From contig QANY01005488.1 of assembly GCA_003255025.1 (NCBI GenBank), positions 248,001-312,000 of the forward strand: a stretch of 64,000 nucleotides of DNA. Reading direction: 5' to 3'. Shown in pieces: positions 49,475 to 61,080 of the stretch. Source of the DNA: Datisca glomerata. Its lineage: Eukaryota; Streptophyta; Magnoliopsida; Cucurbitales; Datiscaceae. The notes below the pieces were generated by a model. It worked only from the letters and a program-made list of their open reading frames with translations. It had not been told where the DNA came from and ran no database searches. The first letter of the stretch is position 1, and each line of letters starts with the position of its first letter. The translations under genes were made by a program, and so were the position numbers.

Positions 49475-49489
49475 AAGCCATACCTGAGT

Positions 49490-50196
49490 TACTTAGGAAG
49501 CGTCTTCGTGGATAGATGAGCGTTTACGTACGCAAAAGCTACACTTGCTCTTAGAAGTCAAAGCCTTTTGTTGAGACGCTTCTGGCTTTTCTTTTGAGAT
49601 CAGCTTCGGGAATAGAATCCAACTCCTTTCCGGGTACAAGTCAAGCGGAAAAAGTCTTTCATCCTTCTAGTTCCGGAACTCTAGCTCAAGCCGTTAGGTC
49701 ACCTATTTTGAGTTATGGACACACAAAGCCAAAACATGTGTGCCGGGCGTGCGACCCATCAACCTACTAGCAATGGGGGAGAAAACATAGCATGTCACAA
49801 CAAAAGCTTGATTCGAGGCGTCAGCAAAACACTGCCGTCTGTTCCAAAAACAAAAGCCCCTTAGCGCCTCCGGACGGGAGTGGGGGACCGGGGGGGACAT
49901 ATGAGTACGCGAAGAGAAGAGAGTTGAGGCGGAGACGAATCCAAGCCAACGGGGTTAGAAAAGGTACGAACGAGTTGGATAACCTGTTGGCGGTGACTTT
50001 GATTGTTATTCCCGTTCCAGTGGAGATTGCTTGCTTTCTCGATGGGAATTGGTAATACTTGGTCTTGGTCTTTGATGAGGAAGTGGTGGCAGGGCAAAGA
50101 ATGGGTGGAGATTAGGATATAGTCAGGATATTCCACTGGATAGGTAAACCCATTTCTAGTTCTTTTTAAAAATAGGGGCATTGCATTCAAGGGCAG
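49490..50196. other. Candidate mitochondrial DNA insertion (NUMT)
   Basis: About 700 bp of balanced-GC sequence with long GC-rich stretches (CTTAGCGCCTCCGGACGGGA and G-runs near 49880-49895), unlike surrounding AT-rich nuclear DNA and unlike the flanking LTR family. It resembles plant mitochondrial intergenic DNA in texture and in phrases I associate with it, but carries no complete mitochondrial gene that I can name. It lies between the gypsy gag start and an LTR beginning at 50205. Confidence 0.4.
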
Positions 50197-50204
50197 TTGC
50201 AATC

Positions 50205-50742
50205 TGTAAAATAATGAAACGACGAAGGATTAGCTCGACACCGATGTTGTGTCCTGCCTAATACACTCCGATGCTCAAGTCAGTAGGATGTATTATGAAT
50301 TATATTGTTGAAGGTTGAGAGAATGCATACGTCTTTGTGAGGGTCACCATCTATTTATACTGGATTAAAGAAAGCATTTGAAGAATATTCTCTTTAGATC
50401 AGTTATTTTTCAGTTATTATCTTCTCACTTCAAACAACTTTGAGATTATTTCGGGATGTTGAGATTGTGTTTCTATTACATAGAAGGGAAGAGCCATTGG
50501 CCATGATGAGCCATCTGCCATCTCAGTGACCTCGGACATTATGAGCCCTCGGACGTGATGAGCCCTCGGGTGTCTCAGTGACCTCAGATAAGCCTCAGTC
50601 ATCTTAGTGACCTTGGGCCTTATGAGGTTGGTCTGTCGTCCAAAGCTTTTGAGCTGAGATTTTATGGGTCTCTTATTATAAGGTGAGTATTGGGCCGCTG
50701 TAATTTTTCATTTTATACGGGTTGTAGCCTATGTGATTTATA
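50205..50742 (+). mobile_element. Partial LTR of the 30-kb family
   Basis: Closely parallels 30175-30800: TGTAAAATAAT, AAACGAC, AAGGATTA, CTCGACACCG, CCTAATACACTCCGA, then the TTATTTTTCAGTTAT region, the GTGATGAGCCCTCG minisatellite and TGTAGCCTATGTGATTT. It stops abruptly at a hAT-like element. Confidence 0.85.
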
Positions 50743-50744
50743 TT

Positions 50745-51956
50745 AGGGGTAAAGAAAACTGCAAAAATCACCAAACCGACCAAACCGAAGCGGTTCGGTC
50801 GAGTTAAGTAGTTTGTGCAATTCAATTCGACTGTAACTTAGTAAAACATATGCGATTTGGTTGTAGTTTTCGTAAAGAAACTGCATCGACCCGAACCGAG
50901 TATATATATATATTTCTCAATTCTTTTTTCTACTGTGTCCACCTTAACCCTTCATTTTTTTAGTTATCCTTTATCAACCTATACCCTTCATTTCCACTTT
51001 CCCTAATTTTTCTAAAACCTAGACTTCTCTGTTTTCTAATTCGCCACTCAAACAAAGCTCTCCCTTGCCCCCGCCAAAACCATAGTCTCAAAACTCACAG
51101 CCCCTCTCTAAGCCATTGGTCGTCATTAGTGGGTCTCTCACTCGGTGCCTTCTTCGTCTCTTAATCACTCGCCTTCTTTGTCTCTCAGTCGTTCATCTCT
51201 GTCTCTCAATCCCTTGCCTTCGTCTTTGTCTCACAGTCCCTCACTGTCTCTTAGTCCCTCGTTGTCTCTCAGTCCCTCCCTGTCTCTCAGTCCTTCGCTA
51301 CTCATCATACCCAGTAGCTCCCTCGAAGCCAACATGCGTTTTATCAATCTATCAAACACAACTCCACCATCAGTACTTTACAGAAGTTGTGGTCAATAAG
51401 GTCGGGAACATCAAAACACCAAACCATCCAATGTAAAAGCGATTTTCAGTGCTGGTTACCCAGTTACAAAAATGACCGCATAGGCTTTCGCTTTCACGTC
51501 TCTCTAAAATTGTAGTTACTGGCGAGTTCTTCTCTCTCTCCTCTCTTTGTCTCATGCAGACTTGGACTAGGACTATATAAGTCAATCTCATGGAGTTTCA
51601 CCTATAATCTGTCTCTTTCTTCATAGACCATTCATTCATTAGAGTAAGTCATTCTCTCAAATTTTTAGGGTGTTAATTTTAAATCATTTTCAAATATAAA
51701 TTGAGAATATCTTGCTAGGTTTGAGATTAAAGTTTGATTATGAAATTGTTAGGTTTTCTTCAAGTTTTTTGGAGTTCTTTTTTTTTTTGCATCTGTTACA
51801 AATACTTGTCCCGAACCGAACCAATATTGTGCAGTTCTATTTGGTTTGGTTCTTCTCTAAATAGCGGTTTGGTTCAACTTCTATTATAGAAAAATAATTT
51901 TGCGGTTCAATTTGATTTAGGCCCTTAAACCGCATCAAACCGAACTGCTTACACCT
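50745..51956. mobile_element. Non-autonomous hAT-like element in the LTR
   Basis: The left end AGGGGTAAAG and right end CTTACACCT are imperfect inverted termini, with nearby subterminal inverted blocks rich in CCGAACCG and CGGTTCGG. Flanking 8-mers agree in 6 of 8 bases. The terminal sequence and AACCGAACC repeats are typical of plant hAT MITE-like elements. The sequence on both sides fits an uninterrupted LTR at 30783-30800. No transposase is visible. It holds a CTCAGTCCCTC minisatellite. Confidence 0.62.
51150..51300. repeat. About 17-25-bp minisatellite (GTCTCTCAGTCCCTC type)
   Basis: Repeated TGTCTCTCAGTCCCTC-like words with variable linkers inside the hAT-like element. The two overlapping open frames here consist of Ser/Leu/Pro repeats generated by the minisatellite. 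Confidence 0.8.
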
Positions 51957-51959
51957 TTA

Positions 51960-52670
51960 ATTTTTATCCCCACACTCTGAGGGCTTAAAGGGTAAAAACT
52001 AAAATCAAAATTCTCTTCTAAGCCCCATTTAATAAAGTGTAGATATAGATAAATGAATGTATAAGAAAAAATATCTATTAATTATGATGCATATAAATAG
52101 TCTCACGCTAAATGCATTCACGCGTGATTCTACTCAAAATTACTCCTCCTTGAAATAAGAATAAAGAAATAAAAAAATGAAACATCATGGACCAATGAGG
52201 CATTAGCAACCCACTACAAGCTGTTTGGCCCAAGATCATGGTACTAATCGAGAACTAGGAGAGACCATGAACTTCCACTTGACACGTCGATCACAAATAC
52301 ATTAACCAATAGAAATTTTGCCAGATCATCTCCTGGTCCACGTGGAACGTGCCAACAAATCACGTAGCTGATAATCAAATAACAATATACACAAAACATA
52401 AATTTCGTGATTGAATTGACGTATAAGCCACCAAGGAACTACGTTACTCTTCAATTCTTCTGGGAAATTCAATTTCAATTAAGGACATTTCAATAACTTA
52501 GTTCTTATGCAGTTTGTAAATTTTCTTAACGGGAAAAAAGAAGAATTTTTTGTTAAACTATATCCCTAGATAAAATCATTTATAAAAATATAATTTTATC
52601 AAATTTTTGCTTATCTCAACTCCTGATCCACTTTTTCTTCAATTTTTCTCTTTTTTTCAAACCCAATTCC
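51960..52670. other. Intergenic DNA, nothing recognised
   Basis: AT-rich sequence with no conserved frame, RNA or clear repeat. It leads into the smaller fold-back element. Confidence 0.5.
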
Positions 52671-52679
52671 TCCATAACT

Positions 52680-53265
52680 AAACGTGACAAAATGAGTTTT
52701 TGTTAATTTCAATGAGTTTTGTTAATTTTTGTGGATTTAATGGATTTTGTTAATTTTTGTAGGTTTTGTTAATTTAAGAGGGTTTTTGTTAATTTCGAGA
52801 TAGAACGGAGAGAGAGAAAGACAGAACGTATAACGTAGAGAGAGAGAACGTCGAGAGAGAGGGGTATACAACGAGTGTGTATCCATCGTGTAGTTTACAC
52901 AATGCCCGTATACCCATCGTGTAATCTACAAGATAATTACACGATACCCGTGTATCCATCGTGTACACTACATATGTAATATATTTAATTTTATATATTA
53001 ATAAATATGAGATTTGAGTGCTGAAAAAGAATGAATTGACATTTGATTTGATATTGTGTAAGAAAGTTATTGGAGAGAAAGAATGAAAAAAGATAAGCGG
53101 ATGGTGGCCATGGGTACACGATTATCGTGTATTGCACACGATGACTACATGATGGTCGTGTAGTCATCGTGTAGTGAACTATTAGAGGAAAGAATGAAGA
53201 AAAAATAAGTGTATGGTAGGTCATAAATATACAATAACTACAAGATTGTCGGATAGTCATCAGTG
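52680..53265. mobile_element. Second, shorter member of the fold-back family
   Basis: Has the same module order as the 26.6-29.7 kb element: GTTAATTTTTGTAGGTTTTG blocks, GA-rich segment, TGTATCCATCGTGTAG / TACACGATG units, an AT spacer (TATATTAATAAATATGAG), GAAAGAATGAA and again CATCGTGTAG units. It directly abuts the truncated 5' side of the AIM24-like pseudogene. Confidence 0.78.
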
Positions 53266-53338
53266 TAATGTACCAAATGGAAATAAATTCCTTGTACCGT
53301 TACAAAGCAATGTTGTGCTGATATATCACATACTGCAG

Positions 53339-54967
53339 GTTCCATGTGCTTCATGTCCGGGTCCCTTGAGATGGAAAATGTTTTTCTCCCAGAAAATGAG
53401 GTTGGTATGTCCGCAGTGGGTTTTGGAAAGAGTGTCACTAGTATAGTTCTTCAGAATTCTGGTCCAAATGATGGATATGTTGGCATTGCTGCACCTTCTC
53501 TCGCAAGGATTCTTCCGGTTGGTGCTATTTAAAAAAATATTAAAACTAGTGGATTTCAGTTCAGACACAACTCAGCAAACAATATTTATCAAGTTATATG
53601 TGCTGGTACATATTGCGGATTGACATGGCCATGTTTGTTGGAGAGCTTCTATGCCAGGTAGAGCTTCTCTTTATTCCTTCTGCCATAGTTTGCCATTTTC
53701 TAGTAGTTCTCTCTTTTTCAGGAACAAACATCGATCATTCTGCAGTGCTTTTCTTTGCTCTGTTAATGATGTGAAGGTTAACAATAGAGTTGATCTGAGG
53801 GGCGCAATGTCATCACAGGTGTAGAGGTGAGGAAATGTTGATTTTATGTCTCTACTCCTGCAAACTTTTCTTTTCAAGTGAAGTTGTTATTTGTTTATGA
53901 TTTTCTGTCTTTTTCATTTGTGTCCTTTCTTCAATGATTTTAATGAGTGTCTAATGTTGATTAGGGATTTTTGAGACAGAAGCTATCAGGCCAAGGACTT
54001 GCTTTTATACCTGGGGTGGATCAGGTAAGCAGTTTTTATCCATTAAAGATTTTTATCAACCTTGTATTAGGGAACTTTCAAGAGCTTCTCTTCGCATTTA
54101 ATTCTGTAAAGTTCTGTTTGCATCTTGGTAGATCTAGTGATAAAGAAAGCTTTGATGCATTTCTATACCTTGTCCAATGTTTACAGACTTCCCCATGGCG
54201 TTATTATATTATTGGCCTTGTTTGTACCCTGCCGAGTGTGCTATTGAACTTTTGCAGTTAAATTCTTTTCCTAGTAAGATTGCAAAACTTTGTCTGAGAA
54301 GTTTACTTCTCACTCCATATATCACACTCCTAGATTGATCAAGGGAGGAGGCCTTTGGACAGCATTCTCCAGAGGGAGATTGCAGATTGTAACAATATAG
54401 TTTGTCATTACAAGTTATAACTGAAAATTATCATTTCCTACTGGTTATGTTAATAAATCTTCTACGCCAATCATAGGAACTTCATGAGTTTCTCTTTTCT
54501 GCTAGTTGTACAAAAAACTCTCGAGGTTGGTGAAGTACAAGCAGTCGACAAGACATCTGTTGCATTGTGGCCTTAACCACCACTGTCAATGTTCAACTTA
54601 AATACAATGGTTCCATGAGAAGAGCTGTCTTTGGGGTAAGCTGTTTAATGTTTCTGGTGTTTTCTTTTGACGCTTTGACAGCTACTTGAGTAAATTGCCT
54701 CTACATTTATCTATCCAAATGCTCTTTGGTTAGAGCTAATATGACTATAACGTCTCATGCTCATCAGTTTCTTATGCCTAATCACTTCTAAATACTGAAA
54801 TTTATTTTTCACCAATGAGGATTATCACTTAAATCGTCAAATTGCAGGGTGACAATTTAGTTACAGCCACTCTAACAGGACCAGGAATTGTCTTCATCCA
54901 GAGTTTAACCTTTCACCGACTTTCTCAGCGTATTGCCAGGTTAAGTATACCGACGAAGAGTGTGTAA
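53339..54967 (+). pseudogene. AIM24-family gene remnant (mitochondrial biogenesis protein-like)
   Basis: Exon relics in the correct order: 53339-53517 (CFMSGSLEMENVFLPENEVG, VTSIVLQNSGPNDG, GIAAPSLARILP), about 53615-53657 (MAMFVGELLCQ), 53722-53818 (FLCSVNDVKVNNRVDLRGA), 53965-54024 (FLRQKLSGQGLAFI), 54506-54635 (KTLEVGEVQAVDK and, one frame on, VALTTTVNVQLKYNG) and 54848-54967 (GDNLVTATLTGPGIVFIQS, FHRLSQRIAR). AIM24 (DUF124/TRAP-like) proteins act in mitochondrial inner-membrane organisation. The relic has a stop after the first exon, frameshifts, missing residues around GMSAVGFG and no upstream exons, because a fold-back element lies immediately 5'. It is a clear pseudogene with most splice sites still visible. 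Confidence 0.9.
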
Positions 54968-55869
54968 GTTGCATGGAATTTTTTTTGAGAAATTTTGACG
55001 GGTAGACTCTCGAGAAAGGAAAAAAAATATAAATTCGGATCCCGAGTCTCTTTATAATGATCGTTGATTGTTTTTAGAGTAAAGACTAAGCCTCTCCTTC
55101 TATTTGAAAATTTTATGTTGAGGTTGATGTCTACTAAATCACAATCTAACCAAAATATTTCTCAGCATATGTTGTGATCTTATCATCATTACTCTTAATA
55201 TTTCTCAGCATAACATTCGTTCAAGGGTATATTCAAAAAGTATTAGAAAAATGTTTAACATTTTAACACTTTACTATCATATTTTTTATATATATCAAAC
55301 ACAATAATCTTATCTTTTCGAACATCTTACTTTCTCACAATCATATTTTAACATTCTTAATTTTTGAGTGTATGTGGGTCAATGAAGTGGTTCTCTTGGG
55401 TTAATGAATGAAGTGGCTCTCTTTTGCAAAGTAAAAGGCCGATTGAGAATGATTCTATTTTACTCACAATACAGTATGTAATCATGCCATTAGTGATTAA
55501 GAATGTGACATGCTTGTTAATATCAAAATTGATTATTTGAGTATAATATAAAATGTAGAATATTTTAAATAGGTACATGTCAAGTCTGATAAAGATTCAT
55601 CCATAACCACTCAAATTTATAGTGAATATAGAAAATTTCTATGGTACTGGGTGAGTCCAGTATCGGGTTTGCTCTATCATTGATTTATCTCGTACTAGTA
55701 CATGCTCCATATTGAAGTATGACTTTTTGATACAAAAGAATTATAAAAAGGTGTTATATTAGAGAAGTCACGGTGTCTCGCAACCATAAGGTCACTGTGG
55801 GACTCATAGTCTCTAGTTTTGATCCATTGATTTAGATTTGAACAACTCAAATCTTTTGATAACGAAAAT
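54968..55869. other. Intergenic DNA, nothing recognised
   Basis: AT-rich sequence with short repeated words (ATATTTCTCAGCATA occurs twice near 55160-55210). No conserved coding frame. Confidence 0.55.
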
Positions 55870-55879
55870 CTATAAATAG

Positions 55880-56645
55880 AGTTTTTTTTAAACTATTTTC
55901 AGAATTTTTTAATTAAAAGAGGTGCACAAACAAAATTTGTTTGAATGATTGTTGTGAAATATTATTTTGTGGGTTTTCAAATAAAGAAGTGGTTTAGATG
56001 TGACATCAATCAATTCAATACATTTCTTATGTACCCATAGGTGTTATATTGGATTTGAATCAGATTTCGGATCAATCTATATTGATTGACTGCCTCCATT
56101 ATGTTGTTGCTAGCAAATACCACTTTTTTTGATTTTGGATCTTCCAAATCATTCCCGCGGGAGGTCCGGACCCATTTTTTTCTGATCCTTCGATAAAAAG
56201 ATTCATTCTCTTCATAAAAAATAGGAGGTAGAACCAATAAATATTTCTTTTTCGATTCATCCCTGGAGTTGAATACCTCATTCAAGAATGGTTTTTGATC
56301 CAATCCGTAGGAATCAATAGAAAAGGCAAATCCCTTATGATACACCAGATCCGGCTCGGTTATTGATAGAGTGAATAGATCTGCCATTTCTTGAAATCTC
56401 TCTTCTGATTCAAAATCGTGGTGTAACGTGTATCCCCTCCTGTTCCGGTCATGGAATAGATGAAATAAATCAAAAAATGGATTTTTGTTCAAGAATGAAA
56501 TCTTATTGGAACTGTCCATATCCAGTTCATCCTTCGGAACCTTTAATTTTTAATTAAAAATATGATTTTAATTTTTTTTATTACATTTAATTTACTAAAA
56601 GAATTAACTCATTAGTCTAAACAAATTACACGTTTAGTTTAAATT
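55880..56645. mobile_element. Small AT-rich repeat (MITE-like) interrupted by plastid DNA
   Basis: The left half (about 55880-56012: TGAATGATTGTTGTGAAATATTA, GGTTTAGATGTGACATCAAT) and right half (about 56542-56645: TTTTTAATTAAAAATATG, CATTAGTCTAAACAAATTAC) together match the uninterrupted copy at 57540-57740. The plastid insertion lies between the halves. Confidence 0.78.
56014..56541 (-). pseudogene. ycf2: Plastid ycf2 fragment inserted in the nucleus (NUPT)
   Basis: The minus strand encodes an uninterrupted stretch of Ycf2, including [39 protein letters not shown] and [20 protein letters not shown], ending at [12 protein letters not shown]. Ycf2 is a very large plastid protein of the inner-envelope AAA/FtsHi-associated import motor, so this 0.5-kb piece is only a fragment. 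The absence of stops or frameshifts over 169 codons suggests recent transfer. Upstream (minus strand) the plastid frame continues for several codons (VPKDELD) before ending at about 56541. Confidence 0.96.
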
Positions 56646-57534
56646 TAAAATTCATCCGATTATAGTTTATATAACATACAAACAATCTCAAATGCATTCA
56701 ATTTCAATTTATATATAATATAAATCATAAAAAACTCACCTAATTTTAATTTTAGGTCAGACAAACCACCACAATTATACCTAAAGTTTATATTGCAAAA
56801 ATTTTCCCAAAAACAATTCTCTGTGTCACCCCTTTTCATCGTCCTTTCAATAATCATGGAAGGGGGTTTGTCATTGGACATCAATAACAGACACAGCAGT
56901 TTGACATTCGTCATTTTCATCATCTTTTTCATCGTTTGATCAATTCTGGAGGGTTCCCACCCCCACCTCACCACACCTTATCTGCCTCAAATTTCTCGTT
57001 ATTCTATGCCTCTACTTTTCTCTTCTCTGCCTACCTCTCTATCTCTCTCGCAGGTTTCACCCCACTCACATTCGTTGCCCCTCTCTCTGGAACGTTGCAA
57101 TCAGAGCAGTGTAAAAAACTCGAAGCATAACAGACATGTATTTCTTTATTTTAACATAAATAGAAAAGATTTTTTTCATTTCCTTATTTATTTGGAGGTT
57201 TTCTGTAGTGGGTTTTGGTTAGAATCTATTAGGTCATGGATTTTAGTGTTAGAATCTGTAATACATTTTTTTGGAGCTAACCCTTGTCCAAAAATAAAGA
57301 GAAGAGAGAAGAGAGAAGATTTTTTTTTTGTTTTTTGTTTTTTATTTTTTAGAGCTAATTTTGAGATTTTTCTTAGATTTTTTGGAAGCGCGGTTTTGGT
57401 TTAGTGTTTTCCTTTGATGCCAAACGATTTTTTTTTAAAAAAGTAAATTGTTTTTATAAAACATATTTCCAAAGAGGTCCATAGGGAAGAAAATTATAGT
57501 CTACTTGAAAGTACTTTTATAAAAGACGTTTTTT
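56646..57534. other. Intergenic DNA, nothing recognised
   Basis: AT-rich region between two copies of the small repeat, with T-rich and A-rich runs near 57300-57440. Short open frames lack conserved content. Confidence 0.5.
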
Positions 57535-57539
57535 AAAAA

Positions 57540-57740
57540 AAATTATTAAAAGATGTGTTGAAAAGAATTGTTTGGATGATTGTTGTGAAAAATTATTTTA
57601 TAATTTTTAAAATAAATTGGTTTAGATGCTACATCAATTAATTTAAATTTTTAATTTAAAAATGTGAAATTTCACTTTACCAAAATAAATCACTTATTTA
57701 ATCTAAACAAATCACACATTTAATAATTTAAATGTGTGAT
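57540..57740. mobile_element. Uninterrupted copy of the small AT-rich repeat
   Basis: TTGGATGATTGTTGTGAAAAATTATTTTA, GGTTTAGATGCTACATCAAT, TTTTTAATTTAAAAATGTG and ATCTAAACAAATCAC follow in the same order as the two halves flanking the ycf2 insertion, with no intervening DNA. It serves as a natural empty-site comparison. Terminal inverted repeats are not clear. Confidence 0.75.
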
Positions 57741-57860
57741 TTGTTACAACATTGTAAATTCTCAAAAAATCAGGGAAAATTCCCAGGAAGAAAAACAAAA
57801 AAAAAAACCTTCAATAAAGGCATCTGCTGAGCATCTTTTCAATTTGATGGTCGGTGTTGA

Positions 57861-60800
57861 TTATGATTTTATCCAAGGATATACGTCCGGGGATGAAGGC
57901 AACCGAGCAGTGAGAACTTCAACCCCAGTTTCCGTCACCTAAATGACATAAAACACATATAAAAACAGGTAATGAATGCCGTGTTGATTTAGATTCATCT
58001 ACTCCATATGGTTTTTCTTTAACGAGTTAAATATCAGATAGATGAAAAAGGAATACAATAAATGAGTCAAGAATCTAGCTACAACACGATTTAGTATCAT
58101 AATCCATATTTTCCAGTATAGAGAGAAGATTTGGTCTTTTTGGCTGAAACTATATTCAAGAGAGAGGATGGAAGGGGATGCGCATTTACCAATAGTGTGT
58201 GCTCCAATTGTGCACTACGTTTGCCATCAGCGGTAACAGCAGCCCACCCATCAGGCCACAGCCGGTCACGCCAAACTCCTGTGGAGAAAATAATTTGACA
58301 TTCACTCGGCCACCGAAAACAATTCCTCTAACACCCCATCTCCTTTGCTTAAATGAAATGAATGAAACAAACACTCTCTAGTTTGAAAAATGAATCAAAC
58401 TCTCATTCATGTTAGGTTTCAGTGACAAAAAAAAAACTCAAAGCCGTTAAATACAATCTAACACCAAACTTACCCCTCATTTTTTTTTCTATTCTGAAAA
58501 GGTTAAAATAATTTTTTTACATCAAACCTTAATTCACCTAATTTATACACAAAGCCCAAATACATTTTTTTTTTGTCAATTCAGTTTATGTTTCGAATTA
58601 TAAAAACAACCGGATTGGGTCGATTATATAGATAATCTTATCTTTTTACACCCAAAATAACATATTCTTTTAACAGAATAAACTTATGTGCCATTTTTCA
58701 AACTAGAATAGATATCCGTAACATTTAAGCAAATTACAGGGAGTGTCAGAGGAATTTTCACAAACAACAATGTAGTTGCTTGTCGTTTCCCATCATTTAC
58801 AGTTAGCAGATGATACCTGCATTGATCATTGGTTCAATTGTAAAGGTCTGACCAGCCTTCATCACACCAACTGCCTTATTTCCTGTTTGGATTAAGAAAT
58901 AAGAACATAATACGGAATGATCTACTAAATTCATTGAGTTGTTCCAAACAAGATGCAATATCCATGATCGAGATAGTTATGAACTCGTTTGAAAAGAAAT
59001 CGGGTCTTTTTTTTCCTTTTTTTTTCTTTTTTGACAAATGGGTTTAAAATTTACAAGGGAAACTTACTTCCATAATGTGGAATATTTGGTGCACAATGAA
59101 AGAGCTCTCCAATGCCATGACCACAATACGACTTGACCTAAAAACAGTGAAGATGATAAAAAACATAAAATAGTATCATTCAACCACCGTGATAAATCAG
59201 ATGATTCCGGGAAATGAAAATTCAAGTGATGCATTACCACCGAGAACCCCGACATTGTCGCATGACGATTGATGACCTCCCCAATTTCACGAAACCTAAC
59301 TCCCGGTTTTACTGCACTTGGTGAAGAATACAAATCATAAATATGGAATAGTCTGTCCTCCTAACTGCTTTTTCAAATAACCTTAAAGTTCAAGCAAAAG
59401 GCTAGCTATTCTGAAGAACTATGGTCAAGAGTAACCCGCCAATAGATGAGAGTTCAATAGACAGGTGTACATACTAAGAAGGCTAAAATGCATGTAATAC
59501 CCTTGTCTTTGATTTTAATGCGAATCACACCCTTATACTTTAAATTTGACCAATTTAGTCCTAGTACTTTGAATAATTGTACAAATCTTCTCCCATAGTC
59601 TCCGTTAGATATTAGATGGGAGCTTAACGTGACTAGCTCATGTAGCTTCTGTCACTTCACTCTTCATCTTTTCTCATGTTTTTGGGTTTATTATCTTATT
59701 CAAGTTTTATTACTTTTTACTGAAATCGTGAAGTTGGGGGGACTCCATTTTACACACTGACGTTGTGGTTTTCTTTTCTTCTTTATCTTGGGAAAATAGT
59801 GAAGAATTTTTTCCCATTTTTGATGAGTAAGGATTATAATAACAAGGAGAAGCCCAAAAGGACATACAAAAGATTACAAAATAATCAGAGAGAAAGAAAC
59901 CAATAGTAAAAATACTTGGTCCCAATCGACGGATCAAGATCCAATCTTTCAAAGGATAACAAAAGAATTAGATCCTTTCGAAGCAGTTTGAATTTCCCTC
60001 AAAAGCTCTTCTATTCCTTTCAGACCAAACTGTCCAGAAAATGCATAAAGGAACCAGTCTCCAGATTTTCTTCTCCAAAGTCTCCAGATTTGGAGTCATT
60101 TATTCAAAAGAAGACAAAATTCGAGGGAAATGAGAATTCAGAAGGAACTTTTGGGTATGGTGGGTGCAATTTTCTTTTAGAGAGGTGGGTGAAGATCAGA
60201 AGCGACTTTACATGCAATTTCAGTTAAATTCTTGGGAGGAAGGTTAGAATGAAACATTAATGGAGATCATGTCCTCCTTAACGACCAGAAGAAACATTCA
60301 TGGAAGAAATTTCAGACGTGTAAACAGAAAACAGCATCACAAGCATGTCACCTTAGCTTCTGTCTAATATTTAACATAATCTATGAGAGAGAGGGTGATG
60401 CACAATTGATTAAAGTATTAGGAGTAAATTGGTCAATCTGAAAGTTTAGGGGTATGAATTGCAAAACGGTGGAAGTACAAGGATATTATTTGCATTTTAG
60501 CCTATTAAGAATACATTCTAGAACAATACGGTATCAAAGCCTCTACTGAAAACTGATATCGCGGTAGGCTCCGAAAAGAGAACAGAAAACACAAAATTGA
60601 AAGGTGAGAAATGGGGGATGGAAAAGTAAAGGGTAGGAATCAAAATCCACAAAAATTTGACATAAAAAAATTTCTTTATCAGAAACGTACCAATAGATAT
60701 TGCTTTCTCCAAACACTCGTAAGTATTTTGGACCAATCGTTTAGACTCTTCATCAACATTTCCCACAAAGTATGTCTCATTAAGATCACCTGCATCGCAA

Positions 60801-61023
60801 GCCGGCAGTAAATCATACAAACCTGGTAGAAGATGTTGAAGTAGAAAACAAAAATGACGTTAAAATCTTCTTACCATGTACTCCTTTATAGTACACAGTC
60901 ACATCGATGTTTACTATATCACCATCCTCTAATGCCCTGAAGAAATTAGTATAAGCACATAGTAAAGTCACCTTCAACTCTAAGACATTACAAAAAGCTG
61001 CTATAATAACAGTGGTATGAGAG

Positions 61024-61080
<57 letters not shown>

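Larger units (their letters stand above)
46100..49480 (-). mobile_element. Decayed Ty3/gypsy retrotransposon body (gag-PR-RT-RNase H)
   Basis: On the minus strand the order is: a gag N-terminal region (49474-48929), gag core (about 48850-48400), protease region (about 48270-47790), RT fingers (about 47790-47560), an inverted RT palm (47262-47513, on the plus strand), RT thumb/connection (47225-46960), and RNase H (about 46940-46130). Motifs and domain order fit the Tat/Athila-type non-chromovirus gypsy group. Stops, frameshifts and the internal inversion make it non-functional. No integrase is found on its 3' side. Confidence 0.9.

Noticed and set aside
58199..58381. Frames on both strands around 58.2-58.4 kb
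   Set aside because: They overlap the MAP1A exon 58278-58190; the minus-strand MAP1A frame with [17 protein letters not shown] is the real one.
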